A DNA stretch of 38,765 nt from Vreelandella arcis (GTDB lineage Bacteria; Pseudomonadota; Gammaproteobacteria; Pseudomonadales; Halomonadaceae), in contig NZ_FNII01000024.1 in assembly GCF_900103865.1 (NCBI RefSeq), forward strand, positions 1 to 38,765. The letters are read 5' to 3'. The stretch's first letter is position 1; every line of letters starts with the position of its first letter. A program made the position numbers and the translations under genes. Shown here one piece after another: positions 1 to 7,615 of the stretch. The notes beneath the pieces are model-generated. The model saw only the letters and a list, made by a program, of their open reading frames with translations. It was not told where the DNA came from and did no database searches.

Positions 1-234
1 AATCAGGCTTGGCAGGCGCTTCGTCACTTTCCAGGCGCTGCGTCGGCGCTGATCACTTCTCGATTGCGCCTGCTCGGGCGCATAGCCAGTCGTAAGCCCA
101 TTGCGCTTTATCTCCCGGCTAATGGTGCTGCTGTGCACCCCAATAGCCTTGGCTATTTGTCGCTGGCTGATGCCGGTCTCAAGATAAGCAAAAATTTGGT
201 ATCGTTGGGCTTGGGTCAGCTGTCGGTATCCCAT
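1..234 (-). mobile_element. IS30-family transposase, N-terminal part, cut by window edge
   Basis: On the minus strand an ATG at 234 opens a frame that stays open to base 1 (78 codons). It begins MGYRQLTQAQRYQI and continues with a helix-turn-helix stretch (ISQRQIAKAIGVHSSTISRE). This is the N-terminal DNA-binding domain typical of IS30-family transposases, which cut and join IS ends with a downstream DDE domain. That catalytic part would lie left of the window, so intactness cannot be judged. The terminal inverted repeat should lie in roughly 240-340, but without the other end it cannot be defined. The element points away from the ABC operon that starts at 473. Confidence 0.82.
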
Positions 235-472
235 GCTCTGCTTCACTTTGGTCGGTAAAGTCGAGAGGGTACCGGCGCTGGCCCTCCTTCCTCTACTGTG
301 TGATCCAAAGTGCTGCGGTTATTCTATGAATCCAGGATTTAAACTGCGCGTTTCCGTGCTGCTCAATGCATCGCTGCCGATTACTTCATATACAAAAACA
401 TCACACCTATATCGCCTCGTAAAAGAACTGTATTCTTTATAAAAGACGCTGGCGTTAGCAACAGGAGGCCCT
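235..472. other. Intergenic region between IS30 end and ABC operon
   Basis: No convincing gene is seen. The stretch must hold the right end of the IS30-type element and the promoter of the ABC operon. The right part (about 385-445) is AT-rich, and a strong ribosome binding site (AGGAGG, 462-467) sits five bases before the ATG at 473. No promoter can be called firmly. Confidence 0.5.
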
Positions 473-1138
473 ATGTTGGCCCTGCAGCAAATCCATAAAA
501 CCTTTAGCACACCGCAGGGTGAGCTGCCGGTACTCAACGGTATCGACCTGACACTTCAACAGGGTGAGAGCCTCGCCTTAATGGGAGAATCGGGCAGTGG
601 CAAATCAACGCTGTTGCATTTGGCAGCCGGACTCGACGTGCCCGACAAGGGCGAGATCAGCATTGACGGGCAGGTGCTCTCCAGCTTGGATGAACCCGCC
701 CGCGCCAAGCTGCGCCGCCAGTATCTGGGGCTGGTATTTCAGCAGTTCCATCTGGTACCCAGCTTGAATGTTATCGACAACCTACGCCTTCAGGCCCGCC
801 TGGCAGGGCGAGAAGACTCTGAATGGACGGCGCACCTTTTGGCACGCCTGGGGCTTTCCGGCCGCGAGACCTATTACCCCGAGCAGCTATCGGGTGGCCA
901 ACAGCAACGCCTGGCGATTGGCCGAGCACTGGCCGTTCGCCCCAGTTTGCTACTAGCCGACGAGCCGACAGGTAACCTGGATGAGCAAAGCGCTGATACC
1001 GTCCTCGCGCTACTGCTTGAGCTGGTGAAAGAAACACGCTGTGCGCTCTTGATGGTGACCCACAGTGCCCGCGTGGCGGCGCCGCTTAATCGGCTGGTAC
1101 GCCTCCACCTGGGCCGTCTTGAGGATCATTGCTCATGA
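473..1138 (+). CDS. ABC transporter ATP-binding protein (LolD/MacB/YbbA type)
   Basis: This is a 221-residue cytoplasmic ATPase that energises a membrane permease by ATP hydrolysis. Walker A is GESGSGKST (residues 38-46). The Q-loop region follows (VFQQFHLVP), then the ABC signature LSGGQQQR and Walker B LLLADEPTGNLD, with a switch histidine in MVTHS. The length and the EPTGNLD signature fit the subfamily that works with FtsX-type permeases (LolD, MacB, YbbA) rather than importers with binding proteins. The start at 473 follows AGGAGG at 462-467. The stop overlaps the next start (ATGA, 1135-1138), so the two are translationally coupled. The substrate is unknown. The third gene of the operon suggests a partner lipoprotein, as in the attEFGH-type gene sets. 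Confidence 0.93.
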   Translation: MLALQQIHKTFSTPQGELPVLNGIDLTLQQGESLALMGESGSGKSTLLHLAAGLDVPDKGEISIDGQVLSSLDEPARAKLRRQYLGLVFQQFHLVPSLNVIDNLRLQARLAGREDSEWTAHLLARLGLSGRETYYPEQLSGGQQQRLAIGRALAVRPSLLLADEPTGNLDEQSADTVLALLLELVKETRCALLMVTHSARVAAPLNRLVRLHLGRLEDHCS

Positions 1139-3627
1139 TCCTGCGCGTGCTAGTGACATTGCTTGCCCACTATCGCCGCCATCTGGGGCAATTAGCCATG
1201 TTGCTGCTAGGGCTTTGGGTCGCCAGCGCCCTGTGGAGCAGCGTTCAGGCCGTAAACGCCACGGCGAAGGACAGCTACGCCCGAGCCAACGCGCTGTTTA
1301 GTGCAGATGTTGACCAGCTAACTCGACGCGATGGCCAATCGCTCACTCGTGAAGACTACCTGACGCTGCGACGGTCCGGCTGGCCCGTCTCACCTATGCT
1401 GGAAGGCACGCTACAAATAGGCGAGGAACGCCTGACCATTATCGGCATTGACCCGTTAACCTTGCCCAACGATAACGCCCTGGGCAGCAACGGTGACGCA
1501 TTAACCGCTTTTTTAACCCCGCCATGGCAAACCCAGCTCGCCCCGGAAACCATTGACGTATTAGGGCTTTCACGCCGACAAGCGCCAGGGGCGACGCCCA
1601 CCGTCGACAATAATCAACGGCTCCCGCCACTAACGCTACGCCCGGAGCTACCGCCGAATACCTTGGTGATGGACATTGCCGCTGCCGCCGCGTTGTTAGA
1701 TCGCGATAACACGCTAAGCCAACTGGTCACCGCCCCTGGCGCGCTAACGCAGCCGCCCGACGGGTACCGGCTAAGCCGAGCCGCTACGTTGGCATCGCCG
1801 GAACAACTGACGGATAGCTTCCACCTCAACCTCACCGCGCTGGCCTTGCTGTCGTTAGTCGTCGGCTTATTTATTGTGCAAGCCGCCTTGGGGCTTGCCA
1901 TGGAGCAGCGTCTGACCACGCTGCGAACACTGCGCGCGCTGGGCGTGCCCGCGTTCACGTTGACCATGGCGATTCTGCTTGAGCTGCTGGTATTCGGCCT
2001 GGTGGGTTCAGCACTTGGGCTCGCCAGCGGCATTTGGCTCGCCGCCCAGTTATTGCCCGATGTGGCGACGACACTGTCTTCGCTTTACCAAGCCGACGTG
2101 CAACGCTCTTTGGTATTGCCATGGCACTACTGGGTGGGCAGCTTAGTCATTACCTTGGGCGGCCTACTGCTGGCAGGCAGCGGCGTGCTGTGGCGGGCCG
2201 CGCGTCTGGAGGTATTAGCGCTGGGCCAGTCCCAGGCATGGCGACTTGGCTACCAGCGTCAGCTAAAACGGATGACACAAGGGGGCGCAGTGGTCGCCGT
2301 CATCGCTGTTGGCTTAGCGCTATGGCTTAGCCGCCTATCATCCGGCCAAGGGGTTCTGGTTAGTTTTGGATTTGTCGCCGCCCTACTGTTAGGCAGCGCG
2401 CTCTGCCTGCCGCCGCTGATTAACGGCGTGCTGCGCTTGCTACAGCGGCTGCTTCATCGCCGCCCGCTTGCCCACTGGGCCGTGGCGGATATTCAGTTAC
2501 AGCTACCGCGCCTTTCGTTAGCCATGATGGCGTTGCTGATTGCTTTGGCCACCAATCTAGGGGTTAGCAGCATGGTCGGTGGCTTTCGTCTCACTTTTCT
2601 GGATTGGCTGGATCAACGGTTGGCCGCGCCGTTGTATATCAACGCGTCACCGTCGACGTTAACCCCGATGCTGGATTGGCTCGACGCCCAGCCCGATGTT
2701 GACGAAACCTTGCCCACCGCCCGAGGCAGCGTCGACCTGCTGGCCGAGAAAAATGCACGAGGAAAAGAGACGACTCGCGAACGCATTGCGCTGTTTGGGA
2801 TTACCCCAGCACCGACGATCACCAACCGCTGGCCGTTACTCGATACGCAAGCTGGGCGATCCGCTGCCTGGTCAGCGCTGTCTACACGCAGCGTGTTTAT
2901 TAACGAGCAAATGGCCGTGGCAAAACAGCTTGCACCGGGTGACGTGGTCACACTGGAGACGCCACAAGGCGCAATGCCGTTTGAAATTGCGGCGGTTTAC
3001 CCTGATTACGGCAACCCACGCCAGCAGATACTTATGCCCACCGATGTGCTTGTTCAGCGTTTTGGTGGCGATATCGCCTCGATAGGACTGGTCGTCAACG
3101 AAAGCGCCGACCGCCAGGCTTTACGCCAAGCACTGGCGGATAACTTTGATGTATCCCCCGACGCCCTTGTCGACCAACAGGAAATTAAACGGCTGGCCAC
3201 GCAAATTTTTGAGCGTACGTTCACCATCACCCAGGCGCTAAACGCCCTGACGCTAGGCGTCGCTGCGCTGGCGCTGTTCGCTACTCTGCTGGCCCAGGCC
3301 CGCGAGCGACAGCGCCAGCTAGCTTCCCTTTGGGCATTGGGCGTGCCGCGCAAAACGCTAACCCAGCTGCCGCTTTTTCAATTAGGGGGCTTATCACTAC
3401 TCACCGGCGTGGTGGCGATTCCGCTTGGCATCGCCATTACCTGGACATTAGTGGCAATCATCAACGTCGCCGCCTTTGGTTGGCGGCTGCCGTTATACCT
3501 TTTTCCATGGGATATATTCATCACGCTGCTGACCGCGCTGGGGGTAGCGTTGGCCGCCGCCGCCCTGCCATCGATTCAGCTATGGCGCACCTCTCCCCAG
3601 GCGATGCTAAACAAGGGGGCCGTATGA
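1135..3627 (+). CDS. ABC transporter permease, FtsX-like, two-domain (YbbP type)
   Basis: This is an inner-membrane permease of 830 residues. One transmembrane helix lies near the N-terminus (about residues 15-35). Two FtsX-type membrane blocks follow (about 230-420 and 690-825), with further hydrophobic helices near 460-480. Large soluble segments of periplasmic type (about 40-230 and 490-690) separate them. This repeated layout is that of YbbP/AttF-type permeases, which act with a LolD-like ATPase on lipophilic or envelope substrates, not on small nutrients. I chose the ATG at 1135, which overlaps the ATPase stop as ATGA; a TTG at 1129 would add two residues. The 3' end overlaps the following lipoprotein gene in the same way (3624-3627). 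Confidence 0.88.
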   Translation: MILRVLVTLLAHYRRHLGQLAMLLLGLWVASALWSSVQAVNATAKDSYARANALFSADVDQLTRRDGQSLTREDYLTLRRSGWPVSPMLEGTLQIGEERLTIIGIDPLTLPNDNALGSNGDALTAFLTPPWQTQLAPETIDVLGLSRRQAPGATPTVDNNQRLPPLTLRPELPPNTLVMDIAAAAALLDRDNTLSQLVTAPGALTQPPDGYRLSRAATLASPEQLTDSFHLNLTALALLSLVVGLFIVQAALGLAMEQRLTTLRTLRALGVPAFTLTMAILLELLVFGLVGSALGLASGIWLAAQLLPDVATTLSSLYQADVQRSLVLPWHYWVGSLVITLGGLLLAGSGVLWRAARLEVLALGQSQAWRLGYQRQLKRMTQGGAVVAVIAVGLALWLSRLSSGQGVLVSFGFVAALLLGSALCLPPLINGVLRLLQRLLHRRPLAHWAVADIQLQLPRLSLAMMALLIALATNLGVSSMVGGFRLTFLDWLDQRLAAPLYINASPSTLTPMLDWLDAQPDVDETLPTARGSVDLLAEKNARGKETTRERIALFGITPAPTITNRWPLLDTQAGRSAAWSALSTRSVFINEQMAVAKQLAPGDVVTLETPQGAMPFEIAAVYPDYGNPRQQILMPTDVLVQRFGGDIASIGLVVNESADRQALRQALADNFDVSPDALVDQQEIKRLATQIFERTFTITQALNALTLGVAALALFATLLAQARERQRQLASLWALGVPRKTLTQLPLFQLGGLSLLTGVVAIPLGIAITWTLVAIINVAAFGWRLPLYLFPWDIFITLLTALGVALAAAALPSIQLWRTSPQAMLNKGAV

Positions 3628-4760
3628 GTTATTACCGCTTATCAGCTGTGCTTATCGCGATAAGCTGTTTCATCCTCATCGGCTGCCAGGAAACGTCGCC
3701 TGAGGCTGAGCCTCAAGGGTTTGCCGGGCTCGGTAAAAACGCGGCGGCGTTTGCCGAGGCAAATGCCTCTACGCCGCTGAGCTTTCCGCAAGACCATGGC
3801 CCGCATCCTGATTACCGCATCGAATGGTGGTACCTGACCGCCAACCTTGAAGATGCCCAGGGTGAGCCGCTCGGCCTTCAATGGACGCTGTTTCGCCAGG
3901 CACTGACGCCACCTGACGAGCGCCCTGACCCAACGCCATGGGCAACCGACCAGGTGTGGATGGCGCACATGGGGGTTTCCCAAGGGGAAAGCCACGTTGC
4001 CGCCGAACGTTTTGCGCGCAGCCATAGCCAAAAGGCCAGCGGCCAAGCAGGCGTCAAGGCAGTCCCATTTCAGGCCTGGATCGATGACTGGATACTGGAA
4101 AGTCCGCCCGACGCCAACTTCGAGGACTTTACCCTCAGCGCCTATAGCGGAGAGGACGCTGACCGCTTTGGATACGAGCTTACCCTCAGCGCGCAAGGCC
4201 CGCTTATCTGGCACGGAGAGAATGGGTTTAACACCAAAACCGTGGACGGCCAGGGTTCGCGTTACTACAGCCAGCCCTATTTACAGATTACCGGCCGCGT
4301 CACGCTGAACGGTGAGTCCCGTGAGGTTAGCGGCAAAGGCTGGCTGGATCGCGAATGGAGCAGCCAGCTACTCGCCCCGGAACAAACCGGATGGGACTGG
4401 TTTTCGCTGCACCTGACGGACGGGCGCAAGCTGATGGCCTATCGGTTAAGAGGTGGCGGTGAAGAAGGCGGCGACTACGTGTTCGGCCATTTACTCTCCG
4501 CTGATGGGCAAACCGAACTCATCGGGCCTGATAGCGTCACGCTTACGCCGTTAGAAACGCAAGTGGTAGCGGGACGAGATATCCCCACAGGCTGGTCACT
4601 CACGCTACCCGATGCCGATATGCAGCTTGTCGTCGAGGCACGCCACCCTAACCGCTGGATGCCAACCTCAGTACCTTACTGGGAAGGCGATGTGGTGGTT
4701 CGCCAGGCAGAAACGCAAGAAAGCATCGGCGTCGGTTATTTAGAGATGACCGGGTATTGA
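3624..4760 (+). CDS. AttH/CrtC-like lipocalin-domain lipoprotein
   Basis: This is a 378-residue predicted lipoprotein. The N-terminus is a short hydrophobic segment ending in the lipobox LIGC, giving Cys21 as the lipidated residue. The body contains HPDYRIEWWYLTANL, then GKGWLDREWSSQLL and WDWFSLHL. This W/Y-rich pattern is known from AttH and carotenoid 1,2-hydratase (CrtC)-like lipocalin folds. The start at 3624 overlaps the permease stop (ATGA), so the longer upstream frame (to 3330) is not used. The same order of ATPase, FtsX permease and AttH-like protein is known from many proteobacteria. A role as substrate-binding or handling partner of the transporter is inferred. Carotenoid hydratase activity is unlikely, because no carotenoid genes are near. 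Confidence 0.85.
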   Translation: MSYYRLSAVLIAISCFILIGCQETSPEAEPQGFAGLGKNAAAFAEANASTPLSFPQDHGPHPDYRIEWWYLTANLEDAQGEPLGLQWTLFRQALTPPDERPDPTPWATDQVWMAHMGVSQGESHVAAERFARSHSQKASGQAGVKAVPFQAWIDDWILESPPDANFEDFTLSAYSGEDADRFGYELTLSAQGPLIWHGENGFNTKTVDGQGSRYYSQPYLQITGRVTLNGESREVSGKGWLDREWSSQLLAPEQTGWDWFSLHLTDGRKLMAYRLRGGGEEGGDYVFGHLLSADGQTELIGPDSVTLTPLETQVVAGRDIPTGWSLTLPDADMQLVVEARHPNRWMPTSVPYWEGDVVVRQAETQESIGVGYLEMTGY

Positions 4761-4878
4761 GCGCCACGCGCAATAACTGCATCAGCGATCAAGAGTCACT
4801 CCCACCTCTGACCTACCTGCTGATTTGTCGCATAAATAAGGCACTCCACAGGAAAATGAGGAGGCCCGCTATTACAAG

Positions 4879-4898
4879 CCTGTCAATAGAATGACAGG
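4879..4898. promoter_or_regulatory. Candidate activator binding site (inverted repeat CCTGTCA-N6-TGACAGG)
   Basis: Two 7-bp arms, CCTGTCA (4879-4885) and TGACAGG (4892-4898), are exact reverse complements with a 6-bp spacer. A third partial copy, CCTGTC, lies at 4914-4919. The palindrome is about 145 bp upstream of the sigma-54 promoter, a usual distance for an enhancer site. The half-site TGACAGG recurs upstream of the activator gene (10976-10982). Binding by that activator is an inference. A stem-loop ending the upstream operon is the alternative. Confidence 0.55.
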
Positions 4899-5032
4899 TG
4901 GAAGTGGGCTATCCCTGTCTCAGATAAAATACATTTATGCATTAATTACTAACAGCGAACATTGCTTTTAAAAAATATATTTTTTAAAGATCTTCATTTA
5001 TTTCAGCAATTTAAGAATAACTGTCTCCGCGA

Positions 5033-5048
5033 TGGCACGTAAGCTGCT
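5033..5048 (+). promoter_or_regulatory. Sigma-54 (RpoN) promoter
   Basis: The sequence TGGCACGTAAGCTGCT matches the RpoN consensus TGGCACG-N4-TTGCW at every defined position except one (C for the first T of TTGC). The -24 GG and -12 GC have the required spacing. It lies about 115 bp before the ATG at 5162, and a predicted sigma-54 activator is encoded in the same locus. Confidence 0.82.
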
Positions 5049-5161
5049 ATCAACTTCGTTACTGCGAACGGAAGAGCGTCATTCAAGGGTCCAGCACTTG
5101 TAAGTAGGACGATGTCGCGTGTTCGCAGGCTGCAGAAGACAAAACTAACGGAGACATGATC

Positions 5162-6316
5162 ATGAAAAAGTATTTAGTAATAGCGGGTACCCCTCTGCTG
5201 GCTCTCGTAATGGCCATCTCCACGGCGCACGCGAACCCCGGAGTTGGTACCGCTGAAAGCGTAGATCAGAATGTTGACGCCACAGCGACGGCCACAGGCG
5301 GCAATAGTGGTAGCGCAAGTGGCGGCGATGGCTATGGGGAAGGTAATGGTGGCAGCGTCTATGCCAATGTCGACGGAGACTTCGATGAAAGTTCCGACGA
5401 CAGTAGTCTTACCAGCGGTGATGGTACTGGCGGGGCTGCTAACGGAACCGGTATGGGCGGAACCGGAGGCACAACAGGCCGTGGCGGTGATGCTTGGGCG
5501 ATGAGTGAGTCCTACAACACGTCCACCAATGTCATCTCGATGCAGGAGATGAGCTCTAATGTCAGTGGCGCTCGTATCGTTATCAATGGCGGTGCAGCGG
5601 CAGACGGTGCTGAAGGCGGTGCCGGTGGTGACGCCTATGCCGATAGCTATGGCGAAGGCTTTGGCGGAGACGGTGGAGACGGTGATGGAGGGAACGGCGG
5701 TCTAGCCCGAGCATTAGGTGGTGAAGGTGGTAACGGCGGCGATGCCGATAGCTATGCCGAAGGCTATGGCGAAAGCTACGGCGAAGGTGGTGACACTGAC
5801 GCTACCAATGACGCTACCGACGCCCAGGGTGGCACCGCCGAAGGTTATGCGTCTCTCAATACAGACGACTTTGACGACGATAACACCAACACTGCTACCA
5901 ACGGTGACAGCACCAACGGTGACGCCACCGCCAGCTCCGCAGTGGCAGGTGGCACTGCGGGCAATGGTTCGGGCTCCGGTTCTGGCAGCGGCTCGGGATC
6001 TGCTACCAGTGGCGACGGTGGTGACGGTGGCGAGGCCATGGCAGCCGGAGGTAACGGCGGCGCTGGTAATGGCGGCAACGGCGCCAGCGGACAAGGTACC
6101 GGCGGTGATGCTAGCGCAGTGGCTGGTAATGGAGGAGCAAGTGGCAACGGCGGCAGTGGTGGTCTTGCCAGCTTTGCAACCGGGGCAGCTAACGTGTCTG
6201 TTGGTGCTGGGGTGTTCGGCGGCATCAACAACATGAACGTGACAACCGGCCTCTACAACTCCCAGTTGTCTGGCACAAACGTCGCGGCGCACAGCAATGT
6301 GAGCATCGGCAACTGA
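5162..6316 (+). CDS. Secreted Gly/Asp/Asn-rich acidic repeat protein (putative major fibre subunit)
   Basis: This encodes 384 residues with a Sec signal peptide (MKKYLVIAG, hydrophobic core, likely cut after AHA at residue 23-25). The mature chain is dominated by Gly, Asp, Asn, Ser, Ala and Thr, with no Cys and almost no Lys or Arg. It has many GG, GDGG and GNGG runs, an SG dipeptide run near 277-286 and a degenerate repeat (DSYGEGFGG, DSYAEGYGESYGEGG). A less biased segment around residues 124-136 has the pattern VxSxQxMxSxVxG, which is repeated in the next gene product. The C-terminus (about 340-384) is Asn/Val/Ser-rich and ends NVSIGN. Start choice: GGAG at 5150-5153 suits the ATG at 5162 better than the ATG at 5156. 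I know no named family for it. A polymerising surface or matrix protein is inferred from composition and neighbours. Confidence 0.8.
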   Translation: MKKYLVIAGTPLLALVMAISTAHANPGVGTAESVDQNVDATATATGGNSGSASGGDGYGEGNGGSVYANVDGDFDESSDDSSLTSGDGTGGAANGTGMGGTGGTTGRGGDAWAMSESYNTSTNVISMQEMSSNVSGARIVINGGAAADGAEGGAGGDAYADSYGEGFGGDGGDGDGGNGGLARALGGEGGNGGDADSYAEGYGESYGEGGDTDATNDATDAQGGTAEGYASLNTDDFDDDNTNTATNGDSTNGDATASSAVAGGTAGNGSGSGSGSGSGSATSGDGGDGGEAMAAGGNGGAGNGGNGASGQGTGGDASAVAGNGGASGNGGSGGLASFATGAANVSVGAGVFGGINNMNVTTGLYNSQLSGTNVAAHSNVSIGN

Positions 6317-6319
6317 TAA

Positions 6320-6379
6320 GGAGCGCATTCTGCGCTCCCACTACCCGGGAGCTGGTGGATATGAACGCCAACAGCTCCC
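6320..6379 (+). promoter_or_regulatory. Two tandem intercistronic hairpins
   Basis: Directly after the first stop codon, GGAGCGCA (6320-6327) pairs with TGCGCTCC (6331-6338) around a 3-base loop. A second pair, GGGAGCTG (6347-6354) and CAGCTCCC (6372-6379), follows. No U-run follows either, so they are not classic terminators. Such hairpins between a major-subunit gene and downstream genes often stabilise the upstream mRNA or lower read-through. That role here is inferred. Confidence 0.6.
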
Positions 6380-6422
6380 TTGATGAAATGTCCCAATGGA
6401 TCGGATACCGGGAGTTAAGGCC

Positions 6423-6851
6423 ATGAAGGTGTCATCAGTCTGTTTAACTCACTTTACTTTACGACGCCCACCGTTGCAGTTGATGGCTATCGTTTTCTTT
6501 TTGGTGCTGTCTACCTTCGGGGCGGCAAAGAGCCAGGCCAATGATCGCCATGCGCCTCAGGCGGAAGGCTTCGCCGCGATGGAATCGATAGCCGTGGAGG
6601 AGTTGGGTAAGGCTCGAGCCAGAGAGGGTGAGATGGTTATCAATGTTAATACGGTCAAAAGTGTGCAGAACATGAAGTCCTCAGTAACGGGTAACTCTTT
6701 TAATATCGGTGGAGACATGGTCTCGGGCAATATCAGCTTCGCCTCCGATGCATTGGGGAGTTATAGCGGTACAGGAATCTTCAGTGCAGTGACTGGCAAC
6801 GGAAACTCTATCAATAACGCCGTGGGCATCAGTGTCTTTATCGCCAACTGA
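6423..6851 (+). CDS. Small secreted protein sharing a motif with the upstream Gly-rich protein (putative minor subunit)
   Basis: This encodes 142 residues. After a basic N-terminus comes a hydrophobic stretch (about 22-35), with likely signal cleavage near SQA (residue 39). The mature part contains VKSVQNMKSSVTG (78-90), which aligns with VISMQEMSSNVSG in the upstream product: V, S, Q, M, S, V and G are identical at the same spacing. The C-terminus is rich in Asn, Ser and Gly (TGNGNSINNAVGISV) and ends FIAN, comparable to SIGN in its neighbour. The start at 6423 has GGGAG at 6410-6414 in good position; an ATG at 6396 is less likely. A nucleator or minor component of the same polymer is inferred. 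No named family is recognised. Confidence 0.75.
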   Translation: MKVSSVCLTHFTLRRPPLQLMAIVFFLVLSTFGAAKSQANDRHAPQAEGFAAMESIAVEELGKARAREGEMVINVNTVKSVQNMKSSVTGNSFNIGGDMVSGNISFASDALGSYSGTGIFSAVTGNGNSINNAVGISVFIAN

Positions 6852-6895
6852 ATCTTGTCCAGGTTCAAAAATTTGCAGCCAAGGGATGACTTGCC

Positions 6896-7600
6896 ATGAA
6901 ACTGACCAGGCAACTCTGCTGTGCTATGGCGTCACTGCTTCTCACTGGAAGCACCTTGAGTGCCCATGCTGGCCAGGTAGCCATTGCCAATCGTTTCGGC
7001 AATTTTCAGGTTGAGGTAAAGAGCCTGCAAGAGAAGGGTTGGGACAGAGTCATCCAGCAGCAGTACGACTTCAGCTGTGGTTCCGCGTCCGTCGCCACCC
7101 TGCTAACTTTCCATTACCAGCGTGAGACTACTGAGGCAGAGGTCTTCGAGAGCATGATCCGTGCTGGTGACGCCGAGCAGATCCAACAACACGGCTTTTC
7201 CATGCTAGACATGAAGCGTTACCTGGATTCCCAGGGGCTCAATGCCGATGGGTTTAGGATCAGCTTGGATGACTTTCTGCGAATTGGGGTGCCGGCCATT
7301 ACCATGATCGACACCATGGGTTACAAACATTTCGTCGTCGTCAAGGGCATCGATGACGACAATATCTTAGTAGGAGATCCTGCGGCAGGTACCCAGGTGG
7401 TGCCAAGGGAGCACTTCGAGACTCTATGGAACGGATCGGTTCTGGGGGTGCGCGAGGAGATCGAGATTGCCCGTAACTACTTCAACCATGAGCAGGACTG
7501 GGCCGTGCGCCCCGACTCACCGCTGTCAAGAGGCGTAAACCGCACCAACATCGGCTCCAGTCTGCTAACCCTGCCCGCGAGCAATGAGATGGGTCGGTGA
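6896..7600 (+). CDS. Exported C39-family cysteine peptidase (FapD-like)
   Basis: This encodes 234 residues with a Sec-type signal peptide (cut near AHA, residue 25). The papain-like C39 core begins with QQYDFSCGSAS, giving Gln55 or Gln56 for the oxyanion hole and Cys61 as nucleophile. His145 (YKHFVVVKG) and Asp161 (VGDP) complete the triad. C39 peptidases are best known as the leader-cutting domain of bacteriocin ABC exporters, typically cutting after Gly-Gly. Here there is no ABC or membrane domain, so the enzyme should be soluble in the periplasm, like FapD of the Pseudomonas Fap amyloid system. The Gly-Gly-rich product encoded upstream is a plausible substrate, but that is inferred. AAGGGA at 6881-6886 supports the start. 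Its gene lies within the sigma-54-driven gene cluster. Confidence 0.88.
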   Translation: MKLTRQLCCAMASLLLTGSTLSAHAGQVAIANRFGNFQVEVKSLQEKGWDRVIQQQYDFSCGSASVATLLTFHYQRETTEAEVFESMIRAGDAEQIQQHGFSMLDMKRYLDSQGLNADGFRISLDDFLRIGVPAITMIDTMGYKHFVVVKGIDDDNILVGDPAAGTQVVPREHFETLWNGSVLGVREEIEIARNYFNHEQDWAVRPDSPLSRGVNRTNIGSSLLTLPASNEMGR

Positions 7601-7615
7601 TGAGGAGAGATGAAG

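Larger units (their letters stand above)
4761..5161. other. Long regulatory intergenic region upstream of the secreted-protein operon
   Basis: There is no gene in these 401 bases. It holds, left to right, a perfect 7-bp inverted repeat (4879-4898), a further half-site (4914-4919), a very AT-rich stretch with a 22-bp palindrome (4967-4988) and a sigma-54-type promoter (5033-5048). About 100 bases of leader then lead to the ATG at 5162. The ABC operon terminator may also lie here: GCCCGCT (4864-4870) could pair imperfectly with AGTGGGC (4903-4909) around the inner repeat. Confidence 0.7.

Noticed and set aside
3330..3623. Extended start for the AttH-like lipoprotein
   Set aside because: The extension lies inside the permease gene; the ATG at 3624 with a signal peptide and lipobox is clearly the start.
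4879..4898. Inverted repeat read as a simple terminator of the ABC operon
   Set aside because: There is no U-run after it, and the same half-site recurs upstream of the activator gene, so a binding site is preferred, though not proven.
5714..6328. Long antisense and alternate-frame ORFs inside the Gly-rich gene (204, 172 and 129 codons)
   Set aside because: They arise from the GGN/GAN repeat codons of the real gene, which lack stops in other frames. Their products are low-complexity and have no ribosome binding sites.
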